The notes beneath the pieces are model-generated. The model did not search any database. It was not told where the DNA came from and worked only from the letters and a program-made list of their open reading frames with translations. Below, in pieces: positions 1-8,056 of a stretch of 64,000 nucleotides of DNA. Made by a program: the position numbers and the translations under genes. The DNA comes from an uncultured Acidobacteriia bacterium (GTDB lineage Bacteria; Acidobacteriota; Terriglobia; Bryobacterales; Bryobacteraceae). The DNA is taken from assembly GCA_903828455.1 (NCBI GenBank), contig CAIKMJ010000027.1:1-64000 (forward strand), read 5' to 3'. Every line of letters begins with the position of its first letter. Position 1 is the first letter of the stretch.

Positions 1-1175
1 CGCGCCGCGTCGATCGCCTTCGAGACGATCTTCTTCATCACGCTCGGCGTCTTATCGAAGAACTCGCCCAGCTTGTCGTTAACGAGCTGCTGCACCTGGC
101 CCGCAATATCGCTGTTCAGCCGGCCCTTGGTCTGGCCTTCGAACTGCGGCTGCGGAACCTTCACGCTGATGACGGCCGTGAGCCCTTCGCGCACGTCGTC
201 TCCGGACAAATTTTCTTTGACGTCCTTAAAGAGGCCCGCCTGCTGCCCGTAAAAATTGATGGTGCGCGTCAGCGCGCTGCGGAAGCCGCTGAGATGCGTG
301 CCGCCGTCCACCGTATTGATGTTGTTGGCGAAGCTGAACAGCGTCTCCGCGTAGCCGTCGTTGTACTGCAGCGCGATTTCAATCCCCACCGTGCCGCTCG
401 GCCCCGGCTTTTCGCCTTCAATGTAGATGGGCGATTCGTGCAGCACCGCCTTGCCGCGGTTCAGATGCTTAATGAACTCCGCGATGCCGCCGTTGTAGAT
501 GAATTCGGCGACCTTCTCCGGCTCCTCACGCTCATCGGTAAGCGTAATCTTGAGGCCCTTGTTGAGAAACGCCAGTTCGCGCAGCCGCTGGGCGAGCGTA
601 TCGAAGTTGTACTTCGTCGCTTCCATGATCGTGCTGTCGGGCTTGAAGGTGATTTTGGTGCCGGTCCGCTTGCCGGCCTTGCCGGCCTTCTCGAGCGGCT
701 TCTTCGGCACGCCCTTGGAATATTCCTGCACCCAGGTGAACCCGTCGCGCCAGATTTCGAGGTCGAACTTTTCCGAAAGCGCGTTCACGCAGCTCACGCC
801 CACGCCGTGCAGGCCGCCGGAAACCTTGTAACTGTTGGAATCGAACTTGCCGCCCGCATGCAGTTTGGTCAGCACCACCTGGGCCGCCGACACGCCCTCT
901 TCTTTGTGCATATCGACCGGGATCCCGCGCCCGTTATCGATCACCGTGATCGAATCGTCGATATGGATCTTGATGTTGATCTCGCTGCAATGCCCGGCCA
1001 GCGCCTCGTCCACCGAGTTGTCCACCACCTCGTAAACCAGGTGGTGCAGTCCGGCTTCGCGCGTCGACCCGATATACATCGCCGGCCGTTTGCGCACCGC
1101 CTCCAGCCCTTCCAGCACCTTGATCGATGAGGAATCGTAAATTTCAGGAGTCGGTGTAACTACGTCATTTGCCAT
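1..1175 (-). CDS. gyrB: DNA gyrase subunit B, N-terminal part (cut by window edge)
   Basis: ATP-hydrolysing subunit of DNA gyrase, which introduces negative supercoils together with GyrA. Reading the minus strand from ATG at 1175 gives 391 uninterrupted codons running off the left edge. The GHKL ATPase signature is clear: [13 protein letters not shown] at residues 49-61, DNGRGIP at 80-86 and GGLHGVGVS at 120-128. The visible part covers the ATPase domain and the start of the transducer domain; the TOPRIM and C-terminal parts lie outside the window. It follows dnaN on the same strand after 116 bp, the usual dnaA-dnaN-gyrB origin cluster although recF is missing between them. Nothing in the visible half suggests ParE rather than GyrB, and the dnaN neighbour favours GyrB. 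Confidence 0.96.
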   Translation of the reverse strand, partial: MANDVVTPTPEIYDSSSIKVLEGLEAVRKRPAMYIGSTREAGLHHLVYEVVDNSVDEALAGHCSEINIKIHIDDSITVIDNGRGIPVDMHKEEGVSAAQVVLTKLHAGGKFDSNSYKVSGGLHGVGVSCVNALSEKFDLEIWRDGFTWVQEYSKGVPKKPLEKAGKAGKRTGTKITFKPDSTIMEATKYNFDTLAQRLRELAFLNKGLKITLTDEREEPEKVAEFIYNGGIAEFIKHLNRGKAVLHESPIYIEGEKPGPSGTVGIEIALQYNDGYAETLFSFANNINTVDGGTHLSGFRSALTRTINFYGQQAGLFKDVKENLSGDDVREGLTAVISVKVPQPQFEGQTKGRLNSDIAGQVQQLVNDKLGEFFDKTPSVMKKIVSKAIDAA

Positions 1176-1291
1176 AGGGAAACTAAGTTCTTCTTCTGTA
1201 CTTCCGGCCGTTGGTGCTGGTTTGCTTGTCTGCTGCTCAGTTGGTCTTCGGGGAAAATTTTTTCTGCCGATCTGCGGTCAGCGGTTCCCCG

Positions 1292-2410
1292 TCAGATGCG
1301 CATCGGCATCACAACGTAGCGGTACTGCTCCGTTTCATCTCCGCCCACCGGCCGCAATTCACCGGCGCTCTTCTGATCCTTCAGTCCGAACGCCACCTGA
1401 TCCTGTCCAATGGCGCGCAGGAAATCGAGCAGATACTGCGCGTTGAAACCAATCTCCATGTCCGGCCCCGTGTAGGTGGCCGTTACGCTCTCTTCCGATT
1501 CGCCGGTTTCGAGCGCCGAAGAGAATACTTTGATCTCGCCGTGTGTAAACTGCACGCGAATCGCACGCGACCGCTCATCGGCAAACTGCGCCACGCGTTC
1601 AATCGCGGCCTTTACTTCGTCCTTCGCCACGATTGCCGTGTTGGTATTGTCCTGCGGCAGAACGCGTTCGTAATCCGGAAAATTTCCGGTCAGTTTGCGC
1701 GTGATCAGCAGCCTCGGCCCGAATTCAAAAAACAGATGATTATCGTCGCCGCCGAAGCTGGCCTTCGCGTCCGCGCCGCCATCGTCGGAAAGTTTGGTAA
1801 TCTCGCCCATCGCCTTGCGCGGCACCAGCGCGCGGTAAGCCACGCTCGAGCCATCGCCCACGTCGCTGTCCCGCTTCACAAATGCCAGGCGGTGTCCGTC
1901 GGTCGCCACCATCGTGATGCTCTTATCGGCCAGCAGCAAAAGCGCGCCGTTCAGTGTGAACCGGCTCTCTTCCATGGAGATCGCAAACATCGTTCGCGCG
2001 ATCATCGACGAAAGCTGCTTCACCGGCAACTGCGCCACCACCGCCGGCATCGTCGGCAATTCCGGAAAACTTTCGCGGCTCATCCCGGCTATGCGCGTCT
2101 TCGAACGCCCGCACGTCAGGTTCGCCCAGTTGTTGTCGCCGAACTTAATCGTGATGTCGGAATCCGGCAGCAACCGGACATAATCCAGCAGCTTGCGCGC
2201 GGGAATCGTCCCCGAGCCTTCCTTCTTCACCTTCGCCGGACACGACGTCCGCAACCCCAGCTCCAGATCCGTCGCCGTCAAATACAACCGGTCTTCCCTG
2301 GCTTCCAGAAGAACGTTCGAAAGGATCGGGATCGTCGTCTTCTTTTCGACGACGCCCTGAGACAAACTCAGTTCGCGTACCAGATCCGCCTTACTGACCG
2401 TGAACTCCAT
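1292..2410 (-). CDS. dnaN: DNA polymerase III beta subunit (sliding clamp)
   Basis: Ring-shaped clamp that tethers replicative polymerase to DNA. The 372-residue protein has the normal family length and three clamp-fold thirds (about 1-120, 125-250 and 255-372). It begins MEFTVSKADL and ends in the typical VMPMRI, the strand that lines the partner-binding pocket. Motifs such as PARKLLDYVRLLP and ATDGHRLAF are standard for DnaN. It lies 236 bp downstream of dnaA on the same strand, and that gap holds the putative origin. The ATG at 2410 has a purine-rich AGAGAGGAA sequence upstream, but at a long distance of about 17 bases, so translation initiation is probably not driven by a strong Shine-Dalgarno. 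Confidence 0.97.
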   Translation of the reverse strand: MEFTVSKADLVRELSLSQGVVEKKTTIPILSNVLLEAREDRLYLTATDLELGLRTSCPAKVKKEGSGTIPARKLLDYVRLLPDSDITIKFGDNNWANLTCGRSKTRIAGMSRESFPELPTMPAVVAQLPVKQLSSMIARTMFAISMEESRFTLNGALLLLADKSITMVATDGHRLAFVKRDSDVGDGSSVAYRALVPRKAMGEITKLSDDGGADAKASFGGDDNHLFFEFGPRLLITRKLTGNFPDYERVLPQDNTNTAIVAKDEVKAAIERVAQFADERSRAIRVQFTHGEIKVFSSALETGESEESVTATYTGPDMEIGFNAQYLLDFLRAIGQDQVAFGLKDQKSAGELRPVGGDETEQYRYVVMPMRI

Positions 2411-2646
2411 GATGTGTTTCTGGATTCCTCTCTTCTGACGGTATAGATGAATTCGCTCTAAGAACCGTATTCATAGAGCCTGTCGAAATGTGGAAGACTA
2501 TCTAAATTATACAAAAAAATAGAACTTTCCGCCATTTCAACCTGTTGAAACCCTCTTGGACGGCAGCGCATAACGCCGCTTGTAACGCCTTTTAAACAGA
2601 TCCACACAGGGTTCCCACGCCCCCCTCTGTGCAAATCACAGCAAAC
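2411..2646. other. dnaA-dnaN intergenic region, putative oriC element
   Basis: Non-coding 236 bp between dnaA and dnaN, a common place for a bacterial replication origin. It contains an AT-rich run (about 2495-2523) that could serve as an unwinding element. A DnaA-box-like 9-mer AGATCCACA lies at 2598-2606 (7 of 9 to TTATCCACA), and TGTGGATGA at 2670-2678, just inside the dnaA end, is an 8 of 9 match on the other strand. The box number is low for an origin, and part of the region must also hold the dnaN promoter. The call rests on position more than on sequence. Confidence 0.35.
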
Positions 2647-3987
2647 TCATTGGAATGAGTCGATTACACTGTGGATGAGCTTGTTCAGGTCCGGATCGCT
2701 GCTCCGCTGGCTGGTAATTTTGGCAATCGAATGCAAAACCGTGGTGTGGTGTTTGCCGCCGAAAGCCCGGCCAATCTCGGGCAGCGACGCCTGTGTCAGT
2801 TCCTTCACCAGGAACATCGCCACCTGCCTCGGCATCACCACTTCCTTGCGATTGCTCTTTTCTTTGAGCTGCAACGGCTTAATCCCGTAACGCTCGGCCA
2901 CCGCCCGCTGGATGGCGTCAATGGTAATCCGCCTGTCCTGCCTCTGCAGCATGTCCTTGAGCAGTTGCTGCGCCATGGCCACCGTAACCGGCGTCTCGGT
3001 CAGAGACGAGTAAGCCGTCAGCTTCACCAGCGCGCCTTCCAGTTCGCGAACGCTGGACTTCGCCTTCTGTGCAATGTAGGAGCAAACGTCCAGCGGAAGA
3101 TCGAAGCCCTCCGCCTCGGCCTTCTTTTGCAGAATGGCGATCTTCGTTTCCAGATCGGGCGGCTGAATGTCCGCCATCAGTCCCCATTCGAAGCGCGACC
3201 GCAACCGGTCCACCAGTCCGCCGATGTCTTTGGGCGGGCAGTCGCTCGAAATCACAATCTGCTTCTGAGCGTCGTGCAGTTCGTTGAACGTGTGGAAGAA
3301 CTCTTCCTGCGTCCGCTCGCGTGTGCCAAGCGAATGAATGTCATCGATCAGCAGTACGTCCGCCGTTCGGTAGCGTGCCCGCAGTTGCGGCATCCGCTCG
3401 TGCTTAATCGCGGTGACCACTTCATTGGTGAACCGCTCGCTGGTCGTATAGATGATTCGCATCCGCCCCTGCGCGAGCAGCGCCCGCCCGATCGCATGCA
3501 TCAGGTGCGTCTTGCCCATCCCGGTGCCGCCGTAAATGAACAGCGGATTGTAGTGGCGCGACGGATTCGCCACCACGGATCTCGCCGCCGCATGAGCGAA
3601 CTGGTTGCACGTGCCAACCACGAAGCTGTCAAATGTGAACCGCGGATTCAGCGCGATGGGCGATTCGAAATCGTTCAGCGCGTTTTCGTGGTACGCGGGC
3701 TGTCCGGGCGAACTGAGCCCCGCGGAGCGAAGTCTCGCCTGCGGAGCCACAAACTCGGCCCTTTCGATGCCAATCCCGAGCGACGCGGCGAGGCTGTTGA
3801 TCTGGCCCTGATATTCGTCGGCCAGAAACATCGCCGTCTGCTCATCCGGCACAGCGATCCGCAGAGTCTTGCCTTCCCAGCTTTCCAGCCTGGTTCGGGC
3901 AATCCAGTTTTCAAAACTTTCGGCGCTTAAGGTCCTCTCGAGTTTTCCCCGGATCAGATCCCACGGATTTGGACTTTCCCCACTCAC
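2647..3987 (-). CDS. dnaA: Chromosomal replication initiator protein DnaA
   Basis: AAA+ initiator that binds DnaA boxes and opens oriC. From GTG at 3987 the protein has 446 residues: an N-terminal DnaB-interaction domain (PWDLIRGKLERTLSAESFENW), a short linker, an AAA+ core with Walker A GGTGMGKT at about residues 153-160 and Walker B VLLIDDIHS, and domain IV with the DnaA signature GGKHHTTVLHS near the C terminus. The frame stays open upstream to an ATG at 4146, but the extra 53 residues (rich in Ser, Arg and Pro) are not family-like. GTG at 3987 puts domain I at the expected place, with GGAGG about 15 bases upstream. It is followed by dnaN and gyrB on the same strand. Confidence 0.96.
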   Translation of the reverse strand: MSGESPNPWDLIRGKLERTLSAESFENWIARTRLESWEGKTLRIAVPDEQTAMFLADEYQGQINSLAASLGIGIERAEFVAPQARLRSAGLSSPGQPAYHENALNDFESPIALNPRFTFDSFVVGTCNQFAHAAARSVVANPSRHYNPLFIYGGTGMGKTHLMHAIGRALLAQGRMRIIYTTSERFTNEVVTAIKHERMPQLRARYRTADVLLIDDIHSLGTRERTQEEFFHTFNELHDAQKQIVISSDCPPKDIGGLVDRLRSRFEWGLMADIQPPDLETKIAILQKKAEAEGFDLPLDVCSYIAQKAKSSVRELEGALVKLTAYSSLTETPVTVAMAQQLLKDMLQRQDRRITIDAIQRAVAERYGIKPLQLKEKSNRKEVVMPRQVAMFLVKELTQASLPEIGRAFGGKHHTTVLHSIAKITSQRSSDPDLNKLIHSVIDSFQ

Positions 3988-4339
3988 AAAGACAACACAT
4001 CCCCTCCGGGAGCCTGAGCTCCTTGCACGCGGGACCTTCGCCCCAGCCAGATCTTTCCCGGGATTTTGAACTTGCAGTGCAGCGGTCCGAGCAGGGCCGC
4101 CAGGCTGCGAACAGGACGAGTCTAACACAGAATCGGCAGGAGTCATGTAGCTGAAATGTTGGAAATTTCATGGTGAAACATGGAGCGCAAAATCTGTTGT
4201 GTCTCGTCTCACCGCGGGCGCTCCGGCGGATACCGTATGCCTCCTGCTGGCTCCACGCATGGTGGTCTGTTAACATAGTTTTGACCGCTTGGTTTGACAC
4301 CCCGGCCTTCGCCAGGAGAGAATCAAGGTTTCGCTTCAA

Positions 4340-4415
4340 GCGGGAGTAACTCAGCTGGTAGAGTGCGACCTTGCCAAGGTCGATGTCGCGGGTTCGAATC
4401 CCGTCTCCCGCTCCA
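4340..4415 (+). tRNA. tRNA-Gly(GCC)
   Basis: A full cloverleaf of 76 bases. The acceptor stem GCGGGAG (4340-4346) pairs with CTCCCGC (4405-4411), followed by discriminator T and encoded CCA (4413-4415). The anticodon loop TTGCCAA places GCC at 4373-4375, reading glycine GGC/GGU codons, and GGTTCGAATCC forms the T arm. It lies 37 bases upstream of the best cysH start and is followed by no obvious terminator, so it may be processed from a longer transcript. Confidence 0.96.
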
Positions 4416-4452
4416 TACATCTCTTAACTTCCCGACAGAAAGCAGATTCCTC

Positions 4453-5253
4453 TTGGACCCGCTTGCTTCCTTCAGCGAGATCGATTCCGCCCGTAAAACA
4501 CCAGGCGGCGCGGCAACCGACAAAGTGGCTTCTGCCCGGGAACTGATCGCCGGAGCCATCCGTGAGTTTCCCGACGGCCTCGCCATCCTCACCAGTTTTC
4601 AGCGCGAAGGTCTGGTGGTGCTCGATCTGGTACTCAGCCTCGCTCCCCATACGCCCGTCCTGACCATCGATACGGGCCGCCTCCCCGCCGCCACCTACGA
4701 CATCATCGCCGCCGTCGAAAAGCGCTACAACACCAAAGTGGAGCTCATCACGCCCGATTCGGCCGAGGTGGCCTCCATGGTTTCGCTTTATGGACGCGAT
4801 CTGTTCGAAGAGTCGGTACCGAACCGGATGCTCTGCTGCCAGATTCGTAAGGTTCGCCCGCTCGACCGCTACATGACGCGCAACCCCGGCATCAGCGCCA
4901 TCTTCATCGGGCTGCGCCGCGGCCAGAGCGACACCCGCGCCGAGGTCGAACTCATCGACCGCAGCTCCGAACCGGCTCGCATCAGCGCCATCGCCGACTG
5001 GTCAGCCGAAGACGTCGCCGCCTACACTCGCGAGCACGAACTTCCCGAACACCCGCTCTACGCCGCCGGCTATACCAGCATTGGCTGCGATCCCTGCACG
5101 CGTGCCGTGACCGCGGGCGAAAGCGAGCGCGCCGGCCGCTGGTGGTGGGAGTCGGAAACCGACAAAGAGTGCGGCATTCACTTCACGCCGGATGGCCGCG
5201 CCGAACGCGCCGTGGACGTGCTGCTGCGCGAAGTCCTTTCGAACACGAAGTGA
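4453..5253 (+). CDS. cysH: Phosphoadenylyl-/adenylyl-sulfate reductase (APS-type)
   Basis: Reduces activated sulfate (APS or PAPS) to sulfite in assimilatory sulfur metabolism. The protein has about 266 residues from TTG at 4453; longer reading frames overlap the tRNA-Gly gene and cannot be right, and the exact start is uncertain. The catalytic tail motif ECGIH is present near the C terminus. Two cysteine pairs, MLCCQIRKV and GCDPCTR, match the four [4Fe-4S] ligands of the APS-reducing branch, so APS rather than PAPS is the likely substrate. Its stop codon overlaps the cysC start (TGATG), indicating translational coupling. No sulfate adenylyltransferase genes lie in the window. Confidence 0.92.
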   Translation: MDPLASFSEIDSARKTPGGAATDKVASARELIAGAIREFPDGLAILTSFQREGLVVLDLVLSLAPHTPVLTIDTGRLPAATYDIIAAVEKRYNTKVELITPDSAEVASMVSLYGRDLFEESVPNRMLCCQIRKVRPLDRYMTRNPGISAIFIGLRRGQSDTRAEVELIDRSSEPARISAIADWSAEDVAAYTREHELPEHPLYAAGYTSIGCDPCTRAVTAGESERAGRWWWESETDKECGIHFTPDGRAERAVDVLLREVLSNTK

Positions 5254-5816
5254 TGGATACGGCACGAAGCGATGTACGCGGAATGACACACACCGGCTTT
5301 ACTCTCTGGCTCACCGGCATGTCGGGCGCCGGCAAGAGCACCATCTCCGATAAGATCATCGAACGTCTGCGCACCGCCGGCGCGAAAGTCGAACTGCTCG
5401 ACGGCGACATCGTCCGCACCAACCTCTCCCAGGGTCTCGGCTTCAGCCGCGAGGACCGCGACACCAACATCCGCCGCATCGGCTTTGTCAGTGAACTGCT
5501 CTCGCGCAACGGCGTCATCGTCGTGGTCGCCGCCATCTCGCCTTATCGCGAAACCCGCGAGGAGGTGAAGGCAAAGATCGGCAACTTTGTCGAAGTCTTC
5601 GTGAACTGCCCGGTGGAAGTGCTCGCCGCCCGTGACGTGAAAGGTCTTTACAAGAAGGCGCTCGCCGGAGAAGTCGGCAACTTCACCGGAATTTCGGATC
5701 CTTACGAACCGCCGCTGCATCCCGATGTCGAGGTGCGCACGGACCGCGAGACGGTTGACGAAAGTCTCGACCGCATCTGGGCCGAACTCAGGCGGCGCGG
5801 CTTCATTAGCCAATGA
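5253..5816 (+). CDS. cysC: Adenylyl-sulfate kinase
   Basis: Phosphorylates APS to PAPS with ATP. The P-loop GMSGAGKST is followed by the family motifs LDGDIVR, FSREDRDTNIRR and ISPYRETR, and by the lid region around DVKGLYKKALAGEV and GISDPYEPP; the length, about 187 residues, fits a single-domain CysC. ATG at 5253 overlaps the cysH stop; ATG at 5283 (MTHTGFTLWLTG) gives a start closer to homologues and is a good alternative. A kinase beside an APS-type reductase is slightly paradoxical because that reductase does not need PAPS; PAPS may feed sulfotransferases, or the reductase may accept both. Confidence 0.94.
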   Translation: MDTARSDVRGMTHTGFTLWLTGMSGAGKSTISDKIIERLRTAGAKVELLDGDIVRTNLSQGLGFSREDRDTNIRRIGFVSELLSRNGVIVVVAAISPYRETREEVKAKIGNFVEVFVNCPVEVLAARDVKGLYKKALAGEVGNFTGISDPYEPPLHPDVEVRTDRETVDESLDRIWAELRRRGFISQ

Positions 5817-5867
5817 TCGTCAGCGAATGATCGTCAGTGAATGATCAGCAGAGAATGATCGATCTCC
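5812..5867 (+). repeat. Four 14-bp direct repeats at the cysC/PHP junction
   Basis: Units begin at 5812, 5826, 5840 and 5854 and share AATGATC followed by GTCAG or a variant. Each unit carries an ATG, and the last one supplies the likely start codon of the next gene at 5855. The array starts inside the cysC stop codon, suggesting local slippage duplication of the start-codon region. Confidence 0.8.
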
Positions 5868-6703
5868 ACAGCCACACCGATCGCTCCGACGGCACGTTCA
5901 CTCCCTCCGAACTGGTCGCCGAAGCCGTCCGTGTCGGCGTGAAGTCGCTGGCCATCACCGATCACGATACCTTTGCCGGCTACGATGCCGCCCTGCCCCT
6001 CGCGCGCGAAGCCGGGCTCGAGCTGCTCTGCGGTATCGAAGTCTCCACCAAATTCCACGGTGCTTCCGTGCATCTGCTCGGCTACTTTCTGAACCGCCCG
6101 CCATCGGACGAACTGCGTGAGTGGCTCAGGTTCCTGCTCGATCAGCGCCGCGACCGTAACATCCGCCTCATCGCCCGCCTGCGGGAGCTCGGCCTCAACA
6201 TCACGCTGGAAGAGGTGGAAGTGAAAGGCCGCACCCTCACCGCGCGCCCTCACTTCGCCCGCGTTTTGATGGAAAAGGGCTACGTCAAAACCATTCAGGA
6301 AGCCTTCGACGTTTATCTCGATGAATCGGCCCAGGGCTACGTGCAGCGCCACGATGTGCCCATGGCGGAAGCCATCGAACGCATCAGGGCCGGCGGCGGC
6401 ATCTCATCTTTGGCCCATCCGGTGCGCGTGGCGAAGAACCACTGGTCGACGCTTGAGAAGTACGTCGAAGAACTCGCCAAACTCGGCATGGACTGCGTGG
6501 AAGCCCACCACAGCGACCACAGCCCGGAGGACGTGTCGTTCTACACTTCCCTTGCCGCGCGCTTTAAACTCGGCATCACCGGCGGCTCCGATTTCCACGG
6601 CGCCAACAAGCCGAACATCTCGCTCGGCACCGGCATCCGGGGCAACCTGCACATTCCGGCCGACCTGCTTCCGAACCTGCGCGAACTAGCCGCCCGATCC
6701 TGA
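5855..6703 (+). CDS. PHP-domain phosphoesterase
   Basis: Metal-dependent phosphatase of the PHP superfamily. Relatives of this size (about 280-290 residues, YciV/RnaAM type) hydrolyse 3',5'-nucleotide bisphosphates or short RNA 5' ends. Metal-binding motifs are visible in order: DLHSHTDRSDGTF at the N terminus, ITDHDTF about 30 residues later, GIEVST, SSLAHPVRV, EAHHSDHS and GGSDFHG near the C terminus. The protein is 282 residues from ATG 5855; a GTG at 5837 adds six. Location behind cysH-cysC is suggestive because 3'-phosphoadenosine 5'-phosphate is a by-product of PAPS use, so removal of bisphosphates may be the shared purpose; that link is inference. Confidence 0.9.
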   Translation: MIDLHSHTDRSDGTFTPSELVAEAVRVGVKSLAITDHDTFAGYDAALPLAREAGLELLCGIEVSTKFHGASVHLLGYFLNRPPSDELREWLRFLLDQRRDRNIRLIARLRELGLNITLEEVEVKGRTLTARPHFARVLMEKGYVKTIQEAFDVYLDESAQGYVQRHDVPMAEAIERIRAGGGISSLAHPVRVAKNHWSTLEKYVEELAKLGMDCVEAHHSDHSPEDVSFYTSLAARFKLGITGGSDFHGANKPNISLGTGIRGNLHIPADLLPNLRELAARS

Positions 6704-6752
6704 CTTTGTTTTCTTAACCGCGATTTCTGCACCGCGTCGGTGGAAGTGGGAC

Positions 6753-6829
6753 TGGTGGGCACGGGCAGATTCGAACCGCCGACCTGCCGCTTAGGAGGCG
6801 ACCGCTCTATCCAGCTGAGCTACGTGCCC
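6753..6829 (-). tRNA. tRNA-Arg(CCT)
   Basis: A 77-base cloverleaf on the minus strand. Acceptor GGGCACG (6829-6823) pairs with CGTGCCC (6763-6757), with discriminator A and an encoded CCA at 6755-6753. The anticodon arm GTCGC-CTCCTAA-GCGGC gives anticodon CCT, decoding AGG. Its 5' end lies only 5 bases after the purD stop codon, so it is probably transcribed with purD and released by RNase P. Confidence 0.95.
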
Positions 6830-6834
6830 ACGTA

Positions 6835-8049
6835 TCAGCTATTGTAGCGTCGCATCCCGCGATACCCAATGTCTTTGCGGTAGTGCGCCCCGTCGAAGTG
6901 AATCTGCGCCACGGCCGCGTATGCCGCGTCGATGCTCGCCTTCAGATCGGCCCCTCGCGCCGTCACGCCCAGCACGCGTCCGCCGGCGGTGACGATGTCG
7001 CCGCCCTCGCGCCTGGTGCCCGCGTGGAAGACCACCGCGCCGCTCACGCTGTCGAGCCCGGCGATCTTCTTGCCTGTTTCGAACGTGCCCGGATAGCCGC
7101 CCGACGCCATCACGACGCACGTCGCCGGTTCGTCGGTCCACTCCAGCCGGTCCATGGACAACGCCCCGCGCGCCGACGCCATCAGCACTTCGCCCCAGTC
7201 GCTCTTAAGCCGCATCATCAGCGGTTGCGTCTCCGGGTCGCCCATCCGGACGTTGAATTCCAGCACGCTCGGCCCGTTCGGCGTCATCATCAGTCCGGCA
7301 TAGAGGAAGCCGGTGAAGCCGGTGGCCTGCACCACGGGGTTGATGATCGTGTCCAGCACTCGCCCTCGCATGGCTTCATCCATCAGCCGCGAATCGGAAT
7401 ATGCGCCCATGCCGCCGGTGTTCGGCCCTTCGTCGCCATCGAACACGCGCTTGTGATCCTGCGAGGGTTCGAGCGGCACCGCCCGCTTGCCGTCACACAG
7501 CACAATGAAGCTCACCTCTTCGCCTTCGAGGAACTCTTCCATCACCAGCGGACACGGCAGCGCGGCGATGGCGGCATCGGCTTCCGCACGATTCTGAGCG
7601 ATGATCACGCCCTTGCCGGCGGCGAGCCCGTCCGTCTTCAGGACCACCGGATAGCGGAACTCCGCCAGGGCGGCAGTGGCTTCGCCGGCGCTGCTGACGG
7701 CGCGGAACCGGGCGGTCGGCACGCCGAGCTTTTCCATGAAGCGCTTGGAGTGAACCTTGCTGCCTTCGAGCGCCGCATTCTCCGCCGTCGGCCCCACAAT
7801 GGCCAGGCCGCGCTCGCGGAACCGGTCCACCACGCCGGCCACCAGCGGCACCTCCGGACCCACCACCGTGAGATCGATCGAGTTCGCCTCCGCAAACTGG
7901 ACATAATCTTTAACCGCATGACATGCCGCCACCTGCCCGATCCCGGGATTCCCCGGCATCGCGTAGAGCGCCTTCACCGACGGCGAATTCTTCAGCTTCC
8001 ATGCCAGCGCGTGTTCGCGCCCGCCCGACCCAATTACTAGTGCTTTCAC
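6835..8049 (-). CDS. purD: Phosphoribosylamine-glycine ligase (GAR synthetase)
   Basis: Catalyses the second step of purine synthesis, joining glycine to phosphoribosylamine with ATP. The 404-residue protein begins [19 protein letters not shown], a diagnostic PurD start, and shows the ATP-grasp motifs [25 protein letters not shown] and the active-site block [14 protein letters not shown]. Start is GTG at 8049. It is divergent from mnmG with only a handful of bases between the start codons, and its stop is 5 bases before tRNA-Arg. Two other purine genes, purN and purM, lie far away at 49-51 kb, so the pathway genes are scattered. Confidence 0.96.
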   Translation of the reverse strand: MKALVIGSGGREHALAWKLKNSPSVKALYAMPGNPGIGQVAACHAVKDYVQFAEANSIDLTVVGPEVPLVAGVVDRFRERGLAIVGPTAENAALEGSKVHSKRFMEKLGVPTARFRAVSSAGEATAALAEFRYPVVLKTDGLAAGKGVIIAQNRAEADAAIAALPCPLVMEEFLEGEEVSFIVLCDGKRAVPLEPSQDHKRVFDGDEGPNTGGMGAYSDSRLMDEAMRGRVLDTIINPVVQATGFTGFLYAGLMMTPNGPSVLEFNVRMGDPETQPLMMRLKSDWGEVLMASARGALSMDRLEWTDEPATCVVMASGGYPGTFETGKKIAGLDSVSGAVVFHAGTRREGGDIVTAGGRVLGVTARGADLKASIDAAYAAVAQIHFDGAHYRKDIGYRGMRRYNS

Positions 8050-8056
8050 GGCTACA

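Noticed and set aside
4294-4452. Longer cysH start at 4294
   Set aside because: It would translate through the intact tRNA-Gly gene at 4340-4415.
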